Assembly: GCA_001275005.1 (NCBI GenBank)
Contig: JWZX01002836.1
Location: forward strand, 1 to 15,749
Direction of reading: 5' to 3'
Source of the DNA: Chrysochromulina tobinii
Taxonomy: Eukaryota > Haptophyta > Prymnesiales > Chrysochromulinaceae
DNA length: 15,749 bases
A program made the translations under genes and the position numbers. The notes below the pieces were generated by a model. It worked only from the letters and a program-made list of their open reading frames with translations. It was not told the origin of the DNA and did no database searches. This document shows, in pieces, positions 7,591 through 15,749 of this stretch. How positions within the stretch are numbered: position 1 is the stretch's first letter; each line of letters begins with the position of its first letter.

Positions 7591-10125
7591 TCAGGCGCCG
7601 CATGCGAGGCACTCCTCGGGCTCAGGCGTCTGTGACGGCGGCGTGGGCAACATGTTCTCCTTGCTCGCGGCGTCGCCCTTGGCGTCCTGCTTCGCCTTGG
7701 CGGCGAGCCCTTGCTGGTCGACGGTGAACTTGATCGCATCCGCGGCGGCGCGCGTGCGCAGGTAGTACATGCCCGTCTTGAGGCCCTTCTTCCAGCCGTA
7801 GAAGTGCATCGACGAGAGCTTGGCATAGTTGGGCTCGGTCATGAACACGTTGAACGACTGGCTTTGGTCGATGAACGCGCCGCGGTCGGCGGCCATGTCG
7901 ATGAGTGAGCGCATCTTGAGCTCCCAGCACGTACGGTAGAGCAGTTTGAGGTCGTCGGGGATCTCGGGGATCCGCTGCACCGAGCCGTTGTGCGCGATGA
8001 TCTGGTTGCGGATCGACTCTGTCCAGAGGCCGCGCTCCATCAGGTCGCGCAACAGGTGCTGGTTGACCACCGCGAACTCGCCAGCGAGTACGCGGCGAGA
8101 GTACAGGTTGGACGTGTACGGCTCGAAGCACTCGTTGTTGCCCAGGATCTGCGCCGTCGACGCGGTGGGCATGGGCGCGAGCAGCAGCGAGTTGCGTAGC
8201 CCGTGCATCGCAATCTTGGCCTTGAGGGCGGCCCAGTCCCAGCGCGCCGAGGGCGTCACGCCCCACATGTCGTACTGGAGCACGCCCTTGCTCACGGGCG
8301 AGCCTTCATACGACGCGTACTTGCCCTCCTTGGCCGCGAGCTCACACGAGCACGTGAGCGCGGCGTGGTACATGGTCTCGAAGATCTGCGCGTTGAGCGC
8401 ACGTGCGCCGTCTGAGTCGAAAGGCAGGCGCAGCAAAATGAAGGCGTCGGCGAGTCCCTGCACGCCCAGGCCTATCGGCCGGTGCTGCAAGTTGGAGGTG
8501 CGCGCCTCCTCGACGGGGTAGTAGTTGTGGTCGATGACGCGGTTGAGGTTGCGCGTGACCGTGTACGTGATCGCGTGCAGCTTCTCGTGGTCGAACTGCT
8601 TGACGCCGTCGACCTCGCGCACGAAGCGCGGCAGCGCGATCGAGGCGAGGTTGCACACGGCGACCTCGTCCGGCGAGGTGTACTCGATGATCTCGGTGCA
8701 CAGGTTGGAGCAGCGGATCGTGCCAAGGTTCTGCTGGTTGGACTTGCGGTTGGCGGCGTCCTTGTACAGGATGTACGGCGTGCCCGTCTCGATCTGCGAG
8801 TCGAGGATGGTGAACCACAGCTGCTGCGCGGGCACGCTCTTTCGCGCCTTGCCCTCTTTCTCGTACTGGGTGTACAGAGCCTCAAAGGCCTCGCCCCAGC
8901 TGTCGACGAGACCAGGGCACTCGTGCGGGCACATGAGCGACCAGTCGCCGTTGGCCTCGACGCGCTTCATGAAGAGGTCAGGCACCCAGAGAGCGTAGAA
9001 GAGGTCGCGCGCGCGCGCCTCCTCCTTGCCGTGATTCTTCTTCAGGTCAAGAAAGTCGCACACGTCCGCATGCCATGGCTCGAGGTACACGGCGAAGGCG
9101 CCCTTGCGCTTGCCGCCGCCCTGGTCGACGTAGCGCGCAGTGTTGTCGTACACGCGCAGCATGGGAACGAGGCCGTTGCTCGTGCCGCCCGTGCCCTTGA
9201 TGTACGAGCCCTTGGCGCGGATGTTGGTCACCGCCACGCCGATGCCACCCGCGCTCTTGGATATCTGCGCGCACAGTTTGAGCGTCTCGAAGATGCCCTC
9301 GATCGAGTCCTCCTTCATCGAGAGCAGGAAGCACGAGGACATCTGCGGCTGCGGCGTGCCCGCGTTGAACATCGTGGGCGTCGCGTGCGTGAACCAGCGC
9401 TCGCTCATCAGGTGGTACGTCTCAATCGCCGCATCCAGGTCGTGCTGGTGGATGCCCAACGACACGCGCATGAGCATCTGCTGCGGCCGCTCGACCACCT
9501 TGTTGTGCATCTTGAGCAGGTACGACTTCTCGAGAGTCTTGAAGCCAAAGTAGTCGTAGTCAAAGTCGCGGTCGTAGATAACCGCCGCATCCAGCCGCTC
9601 CGCGTTCGCCATGATGATCCCATGCACCTCGTCCGAGATGAGCGGCGCCTGCTGGCCGGTCTTCGGGCTGATGTAGCTGTGCAGCGCGTGCATCGTCTCC
9701 GAGAAGCTCTTGTTGGTCATCTTGTGGAGGTTGGAGACTGAGATGCGCGCCGCGAGCCGCGCCCAGTCGGGGTGCTGCGTCGTGTGGTACGCCGCCGTCT
9801 CCGCCGCCAGGTTGTCCAGCTCAACCGTCGTCACGCCATTGTACACGCCTTGGATCACCTTCTGCGTGATGAGCGCAGCGTTGATGTGCTTCGGGTCGAG
9901 GCCATAGGTGCTGCGGGCGAGTACGAGCGGGCGAGGCGCGCGTCGGTCGACGGGTTCACCAGGGCAGGGGCACGGCAGCGGCGCGAGCTCTTGGCTAGGC
10001 AGCTCTCAGCGGTGCGAGCGGCGAGAGCAGCGTGTGCCGGCGGGCACGCACAGCTTTCCGATGCGCGCAGTGATCTTGTCGAACATGACCGGCTCCGACT
10101 GGCCATTACGCTTGATGACGTTCAT
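7591..10125 (-). CDS. RNR1: Ribonucleoside-diphosphate reductase large subunit (class I)
   Basis: The R1 subunit reduces ribonucleoside diphosphates to deoxyribonucleotides with the radical-bearing R2 subunit. Exon 1 is 10052-10125 ([20 protein letters not shown]...), exon 2 is 7591-9910; joining them gives 797 residues with [10 protein letters not shown] across the junction. An N-terminal ATP-cone (about 1-90) implies overall activity control by ATP/dATP. Catalytic residues fall at mammalian R1 numbers: C218 (MSSC) and C444 (VCNLAS) form the redox pair, and N427-C429-E431 (NLCTE) is the active site. The radical-path tyrosines are Y740-Y741, and APMPTAST is the phosphate-binding loop. The specificity-loop region GGGKRKGA is present. 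The C-terminus ECLACGA carries the CxxC (C792, C795) that re-reduces the active site through thioredoxin or glutaredoxin. All key residues are intact. No R2 gene is in the window. The gene is divergent from the P450 reductase. Confidence 0.98.
9911..10051 (-). other. Intron of the RNR large subunit gene
   Basis: A 141-base intron in phase 2. The donor is AAGCT|GTGCGTGCC and the acceptor CCGCAG|CACCTATGG. Unspliced, the exon 1 frame hits a TGA within a few codons. Splicing joins the ATP-cone start to YGLDPKH and restores the conserved order. GC-rich, with no AT-rich tract. Confidence 0.93.
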
Positions 10126-10356
10126 GCTGCTGCGCTGCGGCTATTGGCGTCTTGGTCGCCTTGCAGTGGAATCGGTGGATGGCGCGAAGCAGAGTCCTTG
10201 AAGTCGGCAAGCCACCGCAACAGCGCGTGAAACGAATGGCACCGGATTGAGCCGGACGGTACTTGCAGGTTTTGAGTGTGTTGGGCTTCAGTTATGGTTC
10301 GGGTTGGGTCAACGGGTTTCGAATTTTTGCCTCGGGATCGTCGGCGATCTTCGGAC
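10126..10356. promoter_or_regulatory. Divergent promoter region of RNR1 and CPR
   Basis: A gap of 231 bases separates two start codons pointing away from each other, so it must hold both promoters and 5' UTRs. On the RNR strand there is a CCAAT at 10147-10143, close to the start codon, and TTCGCGCC at 10188-10181, which resembles the E2F site core (TTTSGCGC) found upstream of S-phase genes including RNR in plants and animals. Both could be chance in GC-rich DNA. The CPR side (10270-10345) is more AT-rich, with GAATTTTTGCC at 10321. No TATA box is clear. Confidence 0.5.
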
Positions 10357-12541
10357 ATGAGCGCCCATGTTATTCTCGCCGCGAGCGTCGCCTGGTTCAA
10401 AGAAAAGGCGCCGCCCCTCCCCCCATCGCCGCCGCCGCCCAGCATCGACGTGCTCTCCGTTCTGGTGGCAATGCTTCTCGTGCTCCTCATCGCACTCATC
10501 TTCCGGCGAGGTGGCTCGGCAGCTGCTCCCACCACGGCCTCCTCGACGGCCCTACCGACGGCATCCAAGGCGGTGCACAACTACCCGCGTGGCCCGCTGC
10601 TCATCTCGTGGGGCTCGCAGACTGGCACAGCAGAGCAGTTTGGCAACGATCTTGCACGCGAGGCGAGGCAGCGCGGATACGACGCGCGCTCCGTCGACCT
10701 CGAGGAGCTCGTGCCAGAGGAGCTTGCGAGCCAGATCGCGCCCGTCGTCTTCCTGATGTCGACACACGGCGAGGGCGAGCCGACCGACAACGCCATCCCC
10801 TTCTACACGTGGGCCAACGACACGATCCGCGATGCACAAGAGCTGGCATCGCTGCGCTTTGCCGTCTTCGGTGCGTGCCGCCGCTGCCACCGCGGCCGCC
10901 GCTGCCGACCTGCGCCCACGCACGGCCCACGCACGGCCCACGCACAGCCATTGCACACAGCGCCCTCGCTCCCGCGACTCAGCTCGCTCCCCCGCCCGAC
11001 GACGCGCAGCGCTGGGCAACACGCAGTATGAGCACTTTTGCTTCATGGGCAAATGGGCGCAGCGGCGGTTACTCGAGCTGGGCGCGACGCCGGTGCATGA
11101 GCTCGGGCTCGGAAACGACGACCAGGACCTGCAGGCCGACTTCGAGGCGTGGCGCGAGGGGCTCTGGCCAGCGCTGAGCGCCGCCATCAAGGGCGGCACT
11201 GAGGGCGCCGCTGAGGGGTCCGAAGCGGCCGTTGCCTTCGAGGCAAGCTTCCGGTGCCGCTGGCTGCCGGGTGCCGTCGCCGCGCCTACCTTGCCGAGCT
11301 CGTCGTTCGAGTGGCTCTGCCGCGCGTTCCCGAAGCAGACTCTCTACGAGTGCCGCGTCGAGGCAAACCTCGAGCTGACAAACCCCGAGCTGACGAACCT
11401 CAAGGGCGGCTCGGTGCGCCACATTGAGCTCGCATGCAACTGCACCGAGAGAGGCCGCGCAGCTGGCCAGCTGCGCTATGCGGCGGCCGACGACCTCGGC
11501 GTGTGCTGCGACAATGGCCATGCACTCGCCGAGCGCACGGCGCGCGCACTCGGACTCTCCCTGAACGCCTCCTTCGAGATGCTCGCGACGGCGCGCGGTG
11601 CAGGCATGGCGCCGCCGCTCCCCTCGCCCTGCACTCTCGAGCACGCCCTCCGTTACTACGCGGACGTGCGCGCGCCCGCGCCGAAGCCGCTCCTTAAGCT
11701 TCTCGCGGCGCACACGGTTGATGCCGCGCACGCGCGACGGCTCGAGCATCTCGCGTCGGCGGCAGGCAAGGAGGAGTACACGCAGTGGATCGTCGTCGAG
11801 GGGCGCGGGCTCCTCGAGCTGCTCGAGGAGAACCCCTCGTGCCGCCCGCCCCTCGGCGCCGTGCTCGAGCTCGTCCCGAAGCTCTCGCCGCGCTACTACA
11901 CCATCTCGTCCTCGCCCATCCCCTCCAAAGGGGCGCGTGTCGCCATGACGGTCAAGGTGCTGCGCGAGCCACGTCAGGGCGCCGAGACTCGTCTCAAGGA
12001 GGGCGTGTGCTCCACACAGCTCGGCGCCCTCGCCCTCGGCCAGCGCGTCGTCGTCTTCGTGCGCGCCTCCGCCTTTCGACTGCCACGCGACCCGGCGACA
12101 CCAGTCCTCATGGTCGGGCCGGGCACAGGCATCGCCCCCTTTCGCGCCTTTGTGCAAGAGCTGTCCGAGGCGCGGCGCACGGGCGAGACTCGCCTTTATT
12201 TTGGATGCCGTCACGCCGCCGTCGACTTCCTCTACGCCGACGAGCTCCGGGCTGCCGAGTGCGCGGGCATCCTCACCAAGCTACGCACCGCCTTCTCGCG
12301 CGATGGGCCGACCAAGGTGTACGTGCAGCAGCGGCTCCGCGAAGACGGTGCGCTCGTGTACGGGCTGCTCGAGCAGGGCGCGCACGTCTACCTGTGCGGG
12401 GGCACCGGCATGGGGCGGGAGGTCGTTTCCGTGCTTGCCGAGATTTTGGGCACCCACGGCAAGCTCACGCATGCGCAGGCGAGCGAGTACCTCAAGCGCA
12501 TGACCAGCCAAGGCCGCCTCGTGCAGGAGCTTTGGTCGTGA
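10357..12541 (+). CDS. CPR: NADPH-cytochrome P450 reductase
   Basis: A diflavin reductase that passes electrons from NADPH through FAD and FMN to ER cytochromes P450 and related acceptors. Exons 10357-10870 and 11010-12541 give 681 residues, the usual CPR length. Residues 31-51 form one membrane anchor followed by RR, preceded by a Pro-rich stretch, which is the ER-anchored layout. The FMN domain has SQTGTAE (87-93), STHGEGEPTDNA (135-146), LGNTQYEHF (173-181) and LGLGNDD (203-209). FAD contacts are RYYTISSSP (466-474) and GVCST (503-507). NADPH-binding motifs are GPGTGIAPFR (541-550), YFGCRH (568-573) and YLCGGTG (632-638). The protein ends in Trp-Ser, with the aromatic residue that stacks on FAD. 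Position 137 is His where mammalian and plant CPRs usually have Tyr. The start at 10357 is preferred because an upstream in-frame ATG (10276) would add an arginine-rich leader. Soluble NDOR1/Tah18 is less likely because of the anchor. Confidence 0.95.
10871..11009 (+). other. Intron of the P450 reductase gene
   Basis: A 139-base intron in phase 1, donor TTCG|GTGCGTGCC, acceptor GCGCAG|CGCTGGGC. It splits the conserved FMN-domain string VF-A-LGN; splicing restores RFAVFALGNTQYEHF. Inside is an 11-base tandem repeat (GGCCCACGCAC, about three copies near 10914-10948) and a C-rich 3' part. The donor octamer and the length nearly match the RNR intron. Confidence 0.92.
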
Positions 12542-12849
12542 CCGTGACATCGGGACCGCCGCAAACGTACTGAGAGCGAGTCCCACAAAGTCAAAGACTG
12601 TGTGACTCCGAGTGAATCTGAATGCAGTGAAGTTTTTCCCCCGCCCCGGCCCGTCTACAGACTACGCTACTTACCAGTGCGGCACCACTCTGAGAGCGGT
12701 CCAGTCACTCTCGTGACTCGAATCGGTGAGCCGGCACGCTGCACGCGTGCACCCGCGAACACCGCTGAAGCCTGAACGTGCCCCGCGTCTCGCGTCACTC
12801 TCGGGGATGAAGCCCGGCGGTCGGACGGTGGACGAGCTTTTGACCCTGC
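12542..12849. other. Convergent intergenic region
   Basis: This stretch between two converging genes must contain both 3' UTRs. It has a small perfect hairpin, AGTCAC-TCTC-GTGACT (about 12703-12718), and a palindrome GCACGCGTGC (about 12741-12750). A weak GAGTG/GTGACT periodicity runs through 12600-12730. I found no tRNA, ncRNA or convincing ORF here. Confidence 0.55.
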
Positions 12850-15237
12850 TCAAGCTCCATTGCGGCGCATCAGCCCGGCGCCCAGCCCGGCGCCCAGGGT
12901 GATGCCCGGGCGTTGGTTGCCGACCGAAGACTTGCGCAGCATCCGTACGGCCGCAAGGCCGACCTTGATTGTGGTACGCATCTTAAGGCGCGCCGCGGAG
13001 CGCTGCTGTTCCTTGCTCTCCTCTTCCTGCTGCTGCACGAGGTTCTCGGCGCACTCGATGAGCTTGGCGTCGTACGTGCTCTTCATACGCAGGGACTCGC
13101 GCGTGACCAGCGAGAGGGCGCGACCCGCATTCCAATTGGCGACCGATTCGAGCTCAAGGTGATGTGAGGCCTTGGCCTTTAAACGGTACGCGGTCCGGCG
13201 CGCGTTAGCTTGCGTGTTGAGCGACTTGCGCAGCCGGTGCGTGAGCATGTTCTGCAGGCCGATGAACTCTGCTTGGTTGAGCGGCACACGGTCACTCATC
13301 GAGATCTGAGCGCGCGTCTCGAGCACTTCGGGCGACACGTTATGCTGCACTGCGAGGAAGGCGCGCACGGTGGCAAGGACATCGCCGCCCGTGTCGGAGC
13401 GATAGAGCTTCTCGAGCTCGCTGAGCGTCTCGTCATCGGGCTGGCGCGCCTTGTCTCGATGCTCCTGGAGCTGTGCTATCATCGCCGCCACCTGCACGCC
13501 CGCGATCGACTGCTTAGCGATCCTGAGTGGCTCGCCTTCCCGCTTTGCTCGTACGCGGGCCGAGGGCAGGGAGGACACGGGAGGCGGCTCTTTGACTCGG
13601 GGCGTCACGCTCTCAAGTGCGTCCGTCTCGGCGAACAGCGTCGCGCGACGCGTCGAGCGCGGTGAGAAGAGCTGAAGGGCGCTCTCCGGCCGCATCGACC
13701 CCGTGCCGTCGCCGGCCGCACTCGGCTCCGTCGCGCCGTCGACAGCGTCGTCGTGGGCGCGCTCGACGGCCGCCTCCGTGCCCGCGAGCCGGAGCGCACC
13801 GGCCGGTGCCGTCTGGTTCACGCTATCCGAGCGTGGCCAGAATGTGGGGGGGCGGCCACGTGGCGTGGCGGCACGTACCGTCTCGCCGAGGATCTTCTGG
13901 CGCGTTGCGGGCGGTAGCGCGGCCACCCCCTCCAGTGGAGGATCCAGCGCAGCGGCCGCGGGCGCGAGCCACGCGCCGGCGGCGGATGAAGGCGGCGCCG
14001 CTACGGGCTTGCCCCTGCCTTCGGTCGAAACCGTCCATGGACGCGCCACGTCCGACGACGACGATGCACCAGCGCCACCAAAGCCGTTTGGCATGCTCTC
14101 AGAAAAGCGAGCGCGCGCCGAGTGCGGCGCCGAGTGCGGCGCCGAGTGAGGCGGCTGAGGCGCCGTCGGCTGCGAGAGAGCCGAGGGGCGTGCAGAGGCG
14201 GGAGGGCCGCGCGAACGCGGCGAGGCGTTGGCCAGGCGCGGCGACGGCTCCTCGCTTGGGTCGGGCTTGGGGTAAAGGGTTCGTGGCGAGTCGAGCTGCT
14301 CGAGGAAGCCGGCGCCCGTCCTGCAGAAGAGACGGCGCGTGTCTGCCAAGAGGAGCGTCTTCTTGACGTCGAGGAAGCCGTTGCCCTCGGGCGCGAGGGG
14401 AGTGCGCAGGTGCACCTGGTGCTCGATCAGGTCGCACTGCACTGCGAAGGTACACTCCTTGTTCGCGTACACGGAGATGTAAAAGGGTCCGGGCAAGTAG
14501 AGTGGGTCGTGCGGCGGGATGAAGATCCGGTCGTCGCCCGCGTCCTGCGAGCGCCATGTGTGCAGGTGCGGCTCGAGTCGTGGCTGCGACGTGCGGTTGC
14601 ACACGAGCAGATCGGGATCACCCGAGCCGGCCGTCTTCTTGAGTGTCACCAGCAGCCCGACGGGCACGACACACTGGGGCACGACGATCTGGTAGAAGCA
14701 GTACTGCGTGTCCTGCGCCGGCCTGATCTCGCCCATCATCGGCTTGCCAGACTCGAGGTCCAGCGACGGCTGCGCCCCGAGGCCCGCCGCCAGCTGCTGC
14801 AGCTCGGCGCCCTCGACTAACATGTCGTCAACAACCTGCTCGGCGTGCTGGCGCGCGGCGGCCGTGCGCGACACCTGCAGCTCTTCCAGCTTCTCCACTG
14901 TCAGTCCGAGCTCATCCACCGTCCGGTAGTCAAGCGCGTTCGGGTGGAACTCTGAGCGGCCGCATGCTGCAGCCGGCCAGCCCTTACCAGGCTCGCGGTG
15001 GACTTCGCGCCGCATACGCTGGACGGCGAGGTCGCGGTGCAGAGGCCGCGACGAGTATGCATCACGCGGCGGCACTGGCACACTCAGCTCGCCGAAGCGC
15101 GCGGTCGCGTGCTGGAATTTATGAATCGGCAGCTTAATGTACGCGCACGCCGCCGGGAGCCTGTCGCCAATCTCCCAGCCGTCGGGGAGCGGCCCCTTGG
15201 GGTAGCGGGGCGGCTCGTCGATCGACGTATTCGCCAT
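12850..15237 (-). CDS. Hypothetical protein with PPC-like domain and helical C-terminus
   Basis: A 795-residue protein from the first true ATG (15237). The frame is open a little further upstream without an ATG. I do not recognise the full protein. Residues 1-110 are a soluble, conserved-looking segment (LPDGWEIGDRLPAA). Residues about 165-272 look like a PPC/calpain domain III-type beta-sandwich: a Tyr/Phe-rich start (QYCFYQIVV), GDPDLLVCN (206-214), HTWRSQDAGDDRIFI and GPFYISVYANKECTFAV (250-266). That order (strand, DPDLxV, G-x-YYxxV) is the PPC signature. Residues 320-560 are Pro/Ser/Ala-rich and probably disordered, with a PHSA tandem repeat (363-374). Residues 565-770 are charged and helical, including QQQEEESKEQQRSAARLKMR (735-754). 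No protease or other catalytic motif and no signal peptide are visible. A structural or scaffold role is inferred. No intron is needed. Confidence 0.75.
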   Translation of the reverse strand: MANTSIDEPPRYPKGPLPDGWEIGDRLPAACAYIKLPIHKFQHATARFGELSVPVPPRDAYSSRPLHRDLAVQRMRREVHREPGKGWPAAACGRSEFHPNALDYRTVDELGLTVEKLEELQVSRTAAARQHAEQVVDDMLVEGAELQQLAAGLGAQPSLDLESGKPMMGEIRPAQDTQYCFYQIVVPQCVVPVGLLVTLKKTAGSGDPDLLVCNRTSQPRLEPHLHTWRSQDAGDDRIFIPPHDPLYLPGPFYISVYANKECTFAVQCDLIEHQVHLRTPLAPEGNGFLDVKKTLLLADTRRLFCRTGAGFLEQLDSPRTLYPKPDPSEEPSPRLANASPRSRGPPASARPSALSQPTAPQPPHSAPHSAPHSARARFSESMPNGFGGAGASSSSDVARPWTVSTEGRGKPVAAPPSSAAGAWLAPAAAALDPPLEGVAALPPATRQKILGETVRAATPRGRPPTFWPRSDSVNQTAPAGALRLAGTEAAVERAHDDAVDGATEPSAAGDGTGSMRPESALQLFSPRSTRRATLFAETDALESVTPRVKEPPPVSSLPSARVRAKREGEPLRIAKQSIAGVQVAAMIAQLQEHRDKARQPDDETLSELEKLYRSDTGGDVLATVRAFLAVQHNVSPEVLETRAQISMSDRVPLNQAEFIGLQNMLTHRLRKSLNTQANARRTAYRLKAKASHHLELESVANWNAGRALSLVTRESLRMKSTYDAKLIECAENLVQQQEEESKEQQRSAARLKMRTTIKVGLAAVRMLRKSSVGNQRPGITLGAGLGAGLMRRNGA
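14116..14151 (-). repeat. 12-bp tandem repeat encoding (PHSA)3
   Basis: Three in-frame copies of a 12-base unit encode PHSA-PHSA-PHSA inside the disordered middle of the PPC-like protein (residues 363-374). Copies are identical apart from one third-position change, so the expansion is recent and could vary in length between strains. Confidence 0.85.
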
Positions 15238-15331
15238 GGAGGGCTCAGCGAGCCCCTCAATAGATAATCGCGAACAGCCTTTGGCTGTCGAGCCGATCAC
15301 ACGAGCGAGGCAGGGTGTTATGTAACGGTGT

Positions 15332-15390
15332 AACGGCTATTTCCGATTCCAGTCACATATTCGGGTCCGCCCGCGATCATCTCTCCGCAG
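15332..15390. repeat. 59-bp direct repeat, copy 1
   Basis: This copy, beginning AACGGCTATTTCCG and ending CTCTCCGCAG, is identical by eye to 15604-15662. It lies about 95 bases upstream of the PPC-like gene start. It is preceded by a short tandem (TGTAACGG repeated). It contains a possible small hairpin CGGG-TCCG-CCCG. No known element is recognised. Confidence 0.95.
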
Positions 15391-15603
15391 CCCCCAAAAG
15401 AAAGCACTACATGTGATATGTTGTGATATGAGGGTGCTCCAGAGGCTTCCACGAGGCGCACGTGTGATCCGGTGATCGCGTGTCTGTTTCTTCCGTGAAA
15501 AACCCTGGTGAAAAAGAGAGCAAGAACGATGAGTCGCACTTCGGTTGTAGCGCGACTGCACTGACACTAGTCCCCTGCACTAGTCCAGACCATGGTTCTT
15601 GAC

Positions 15604-15662
15604 AACGGCTATTTCCGATTCCAGTCACATATTCGGGTCCGCCCGCGATCATCTCTCCGCAG
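15604..15662. repeat. 59-bp direct repeat, copy 2
   Basis: A perfect copy of 15332-15390, offset by exactly 272 bases. The flanks of the two copies differ on both sides, so the repeat boundaries are sharp. The 213-base spacer has no coding potential I can support. Confidence 0.95.
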
Positions 15663-15749
15663 GGGTTAGGGGGGGTTTCCTATCATTTTTGGGGGTAGTT
15701 TCCTATCGGATACGTATCCTGATGTATTCTGATGTATCCTGCATGTATC
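15663..15749. repeat. Low-GC short tandem repeats at window edge
   Basis: GTTTCCTATC occurs at 15675-15684 and 15698-15707 (23-base spacing), each preceded by a G-run. Then come GATACGTATC (palindrome, 15709-15718) and a tandem of CTGATGTATT, CTGATGTATC, CTGCATGTATC. The stretch opens with GGGGTTAGGGGGGG, which contains one TTAGGG hexamer. Its composition differs sharply from the gene-bearing DNA, and the window stops inside it. Confidence 0.7.

Larger units (their letters stand above)
15238..15749. other. AT-richer upstream region of the PPC-like gene
   Basis: The 5' flank of the minus-strand gene up to the window edge. It is less GC-rich than the gene body. It holds a hairpin ACAGCC-TTT-GGCTGT at 15274-15288 (probably 5' UTR), two copies of a 59-bp direct repeat, a TGTGATATG duplication at about 15412-15430, and short tandem repeats near the edge. 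Small minus-strand frames of 73-81 codons span the repeats and look non-coding. No RNA gene was seen. Confidence 0.55.

Noticed and set aside
8482-9741. 419-codon plus-strand open frame antisense to the RNR gene
   Set aside because: It lies wholly opposite a strongly conserved RNR exon. Its Arg/Val/Leu/Ala/His composition is what GC3-rich coding DNA gives on the complementary strand.
10276-10356. Upstream ATG for the P450 reductase at 10276
   Set aside because: It adds a 27-residue Arg-rich leader before an ER anchor and would shrink the divergent promoter; the ATG at 10357 gives the normal CPR length and topology.
11069-12214. 381-codon minus-strand open frame antisense to the P450 reductase
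   Set aside because: Shadow of the CPR exon; no motif, and high GC at third positions keeps the antisense frame open.
13617-14366. 249-codon plus-strand open frame inside the PPC-like gene
   Set aside because: Ser/Arg/Pro-rich low-complexity translation opposite the disordered region; no domain or start context.
15238-15300. N-terminal extension of the PPC-like protein starting at 15300
   Set aside because: It would need a GTG start, which is unlikely in a nuclear eukaryotic gene; the first ATG is at 15237.
15332-15662. LTR retrotransposon
   Set aside because: Repeats are only 59 bases, lack TG...CA ends, and the spacer has no coding, primer-binding or polypurine signal.

Overview
The window is the end of a nuclear chromosome from a GC-rich eukaryote. 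It opens with about 95 bases of C-strand telomere repeat (CCCTAA, i.e. TTAGGG-type). The genes are compact, nearly intron-free and GC-rich at third codon positions. The two introns that can be placed from protein conservation both start GTGCGTGCC and are about 140 bases long. Together with a plant-type LIMR/LMBR1 protein, a membrane-anchored cytochrome P450 reductase and a eukaryotic class I ribonucleotide reductase, this suggests a microbial alga or related protist (haptophyte, pelagophyte or similar). That placement is an inference and I cannot name the species.

Layout from the telomere inward: telomere (1-96); short non-coding subtelomere (97-470); a minus-strand ORF of unknown family with a C-terminal RGG-rich tail (471-2195, 5' end uncertain); a 33-bp-period minisatellite of TTCGCTCTG / AGAGCGA motifs (about 2509-2769); a plus-strand LIMR-type membrane protein (2923-4368); a convergent intergenic gap; a minus-strand polytopic membrane protein with MFS-like hints and an 11-residue amphipathic repeat (4921-6876); a spacer of about 700 bases; the minus-strand ribonucleotide reductase large subunit (7591-10125, one intron); a 231-base divergent promoter; plus-strand NADPH-cytochrome P450 reductase (10357-12541, one intron); a convergent gap; a minus-strand protein of unknown family with a PPC-like beta domain, a disordered middle and a helical C-terminus (12850-15237); and an AT-richer tail with a 59-bp perfect direct duplication and short tandem repeats (15238-15749).

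The genes do not form a pathway. The two metabolic genes share a bidirectional promoter region and both are NADPH-linked: CPR directly, and RNR through thioredoxin or glutaredoxin reduction of its C-terminal cysteines. Co-regulation is only a possibility. The splice models are well supported: they give an RNR of 797 residues whose catalytic cysteines fall on the same numbers as in mammalian R1, and a CPR of 681 residues with all FMN, FAD and NADPH motifs in order.

The least explained parts are the subtelomeric ORF with its upstream minisatellite, the near-matching introns, the 11-mer repeat inside the membrane protein, and the duplication upstream of the PPC-like gene. I saw no tRNA, rRNA, CRISPR array or complete transposon.
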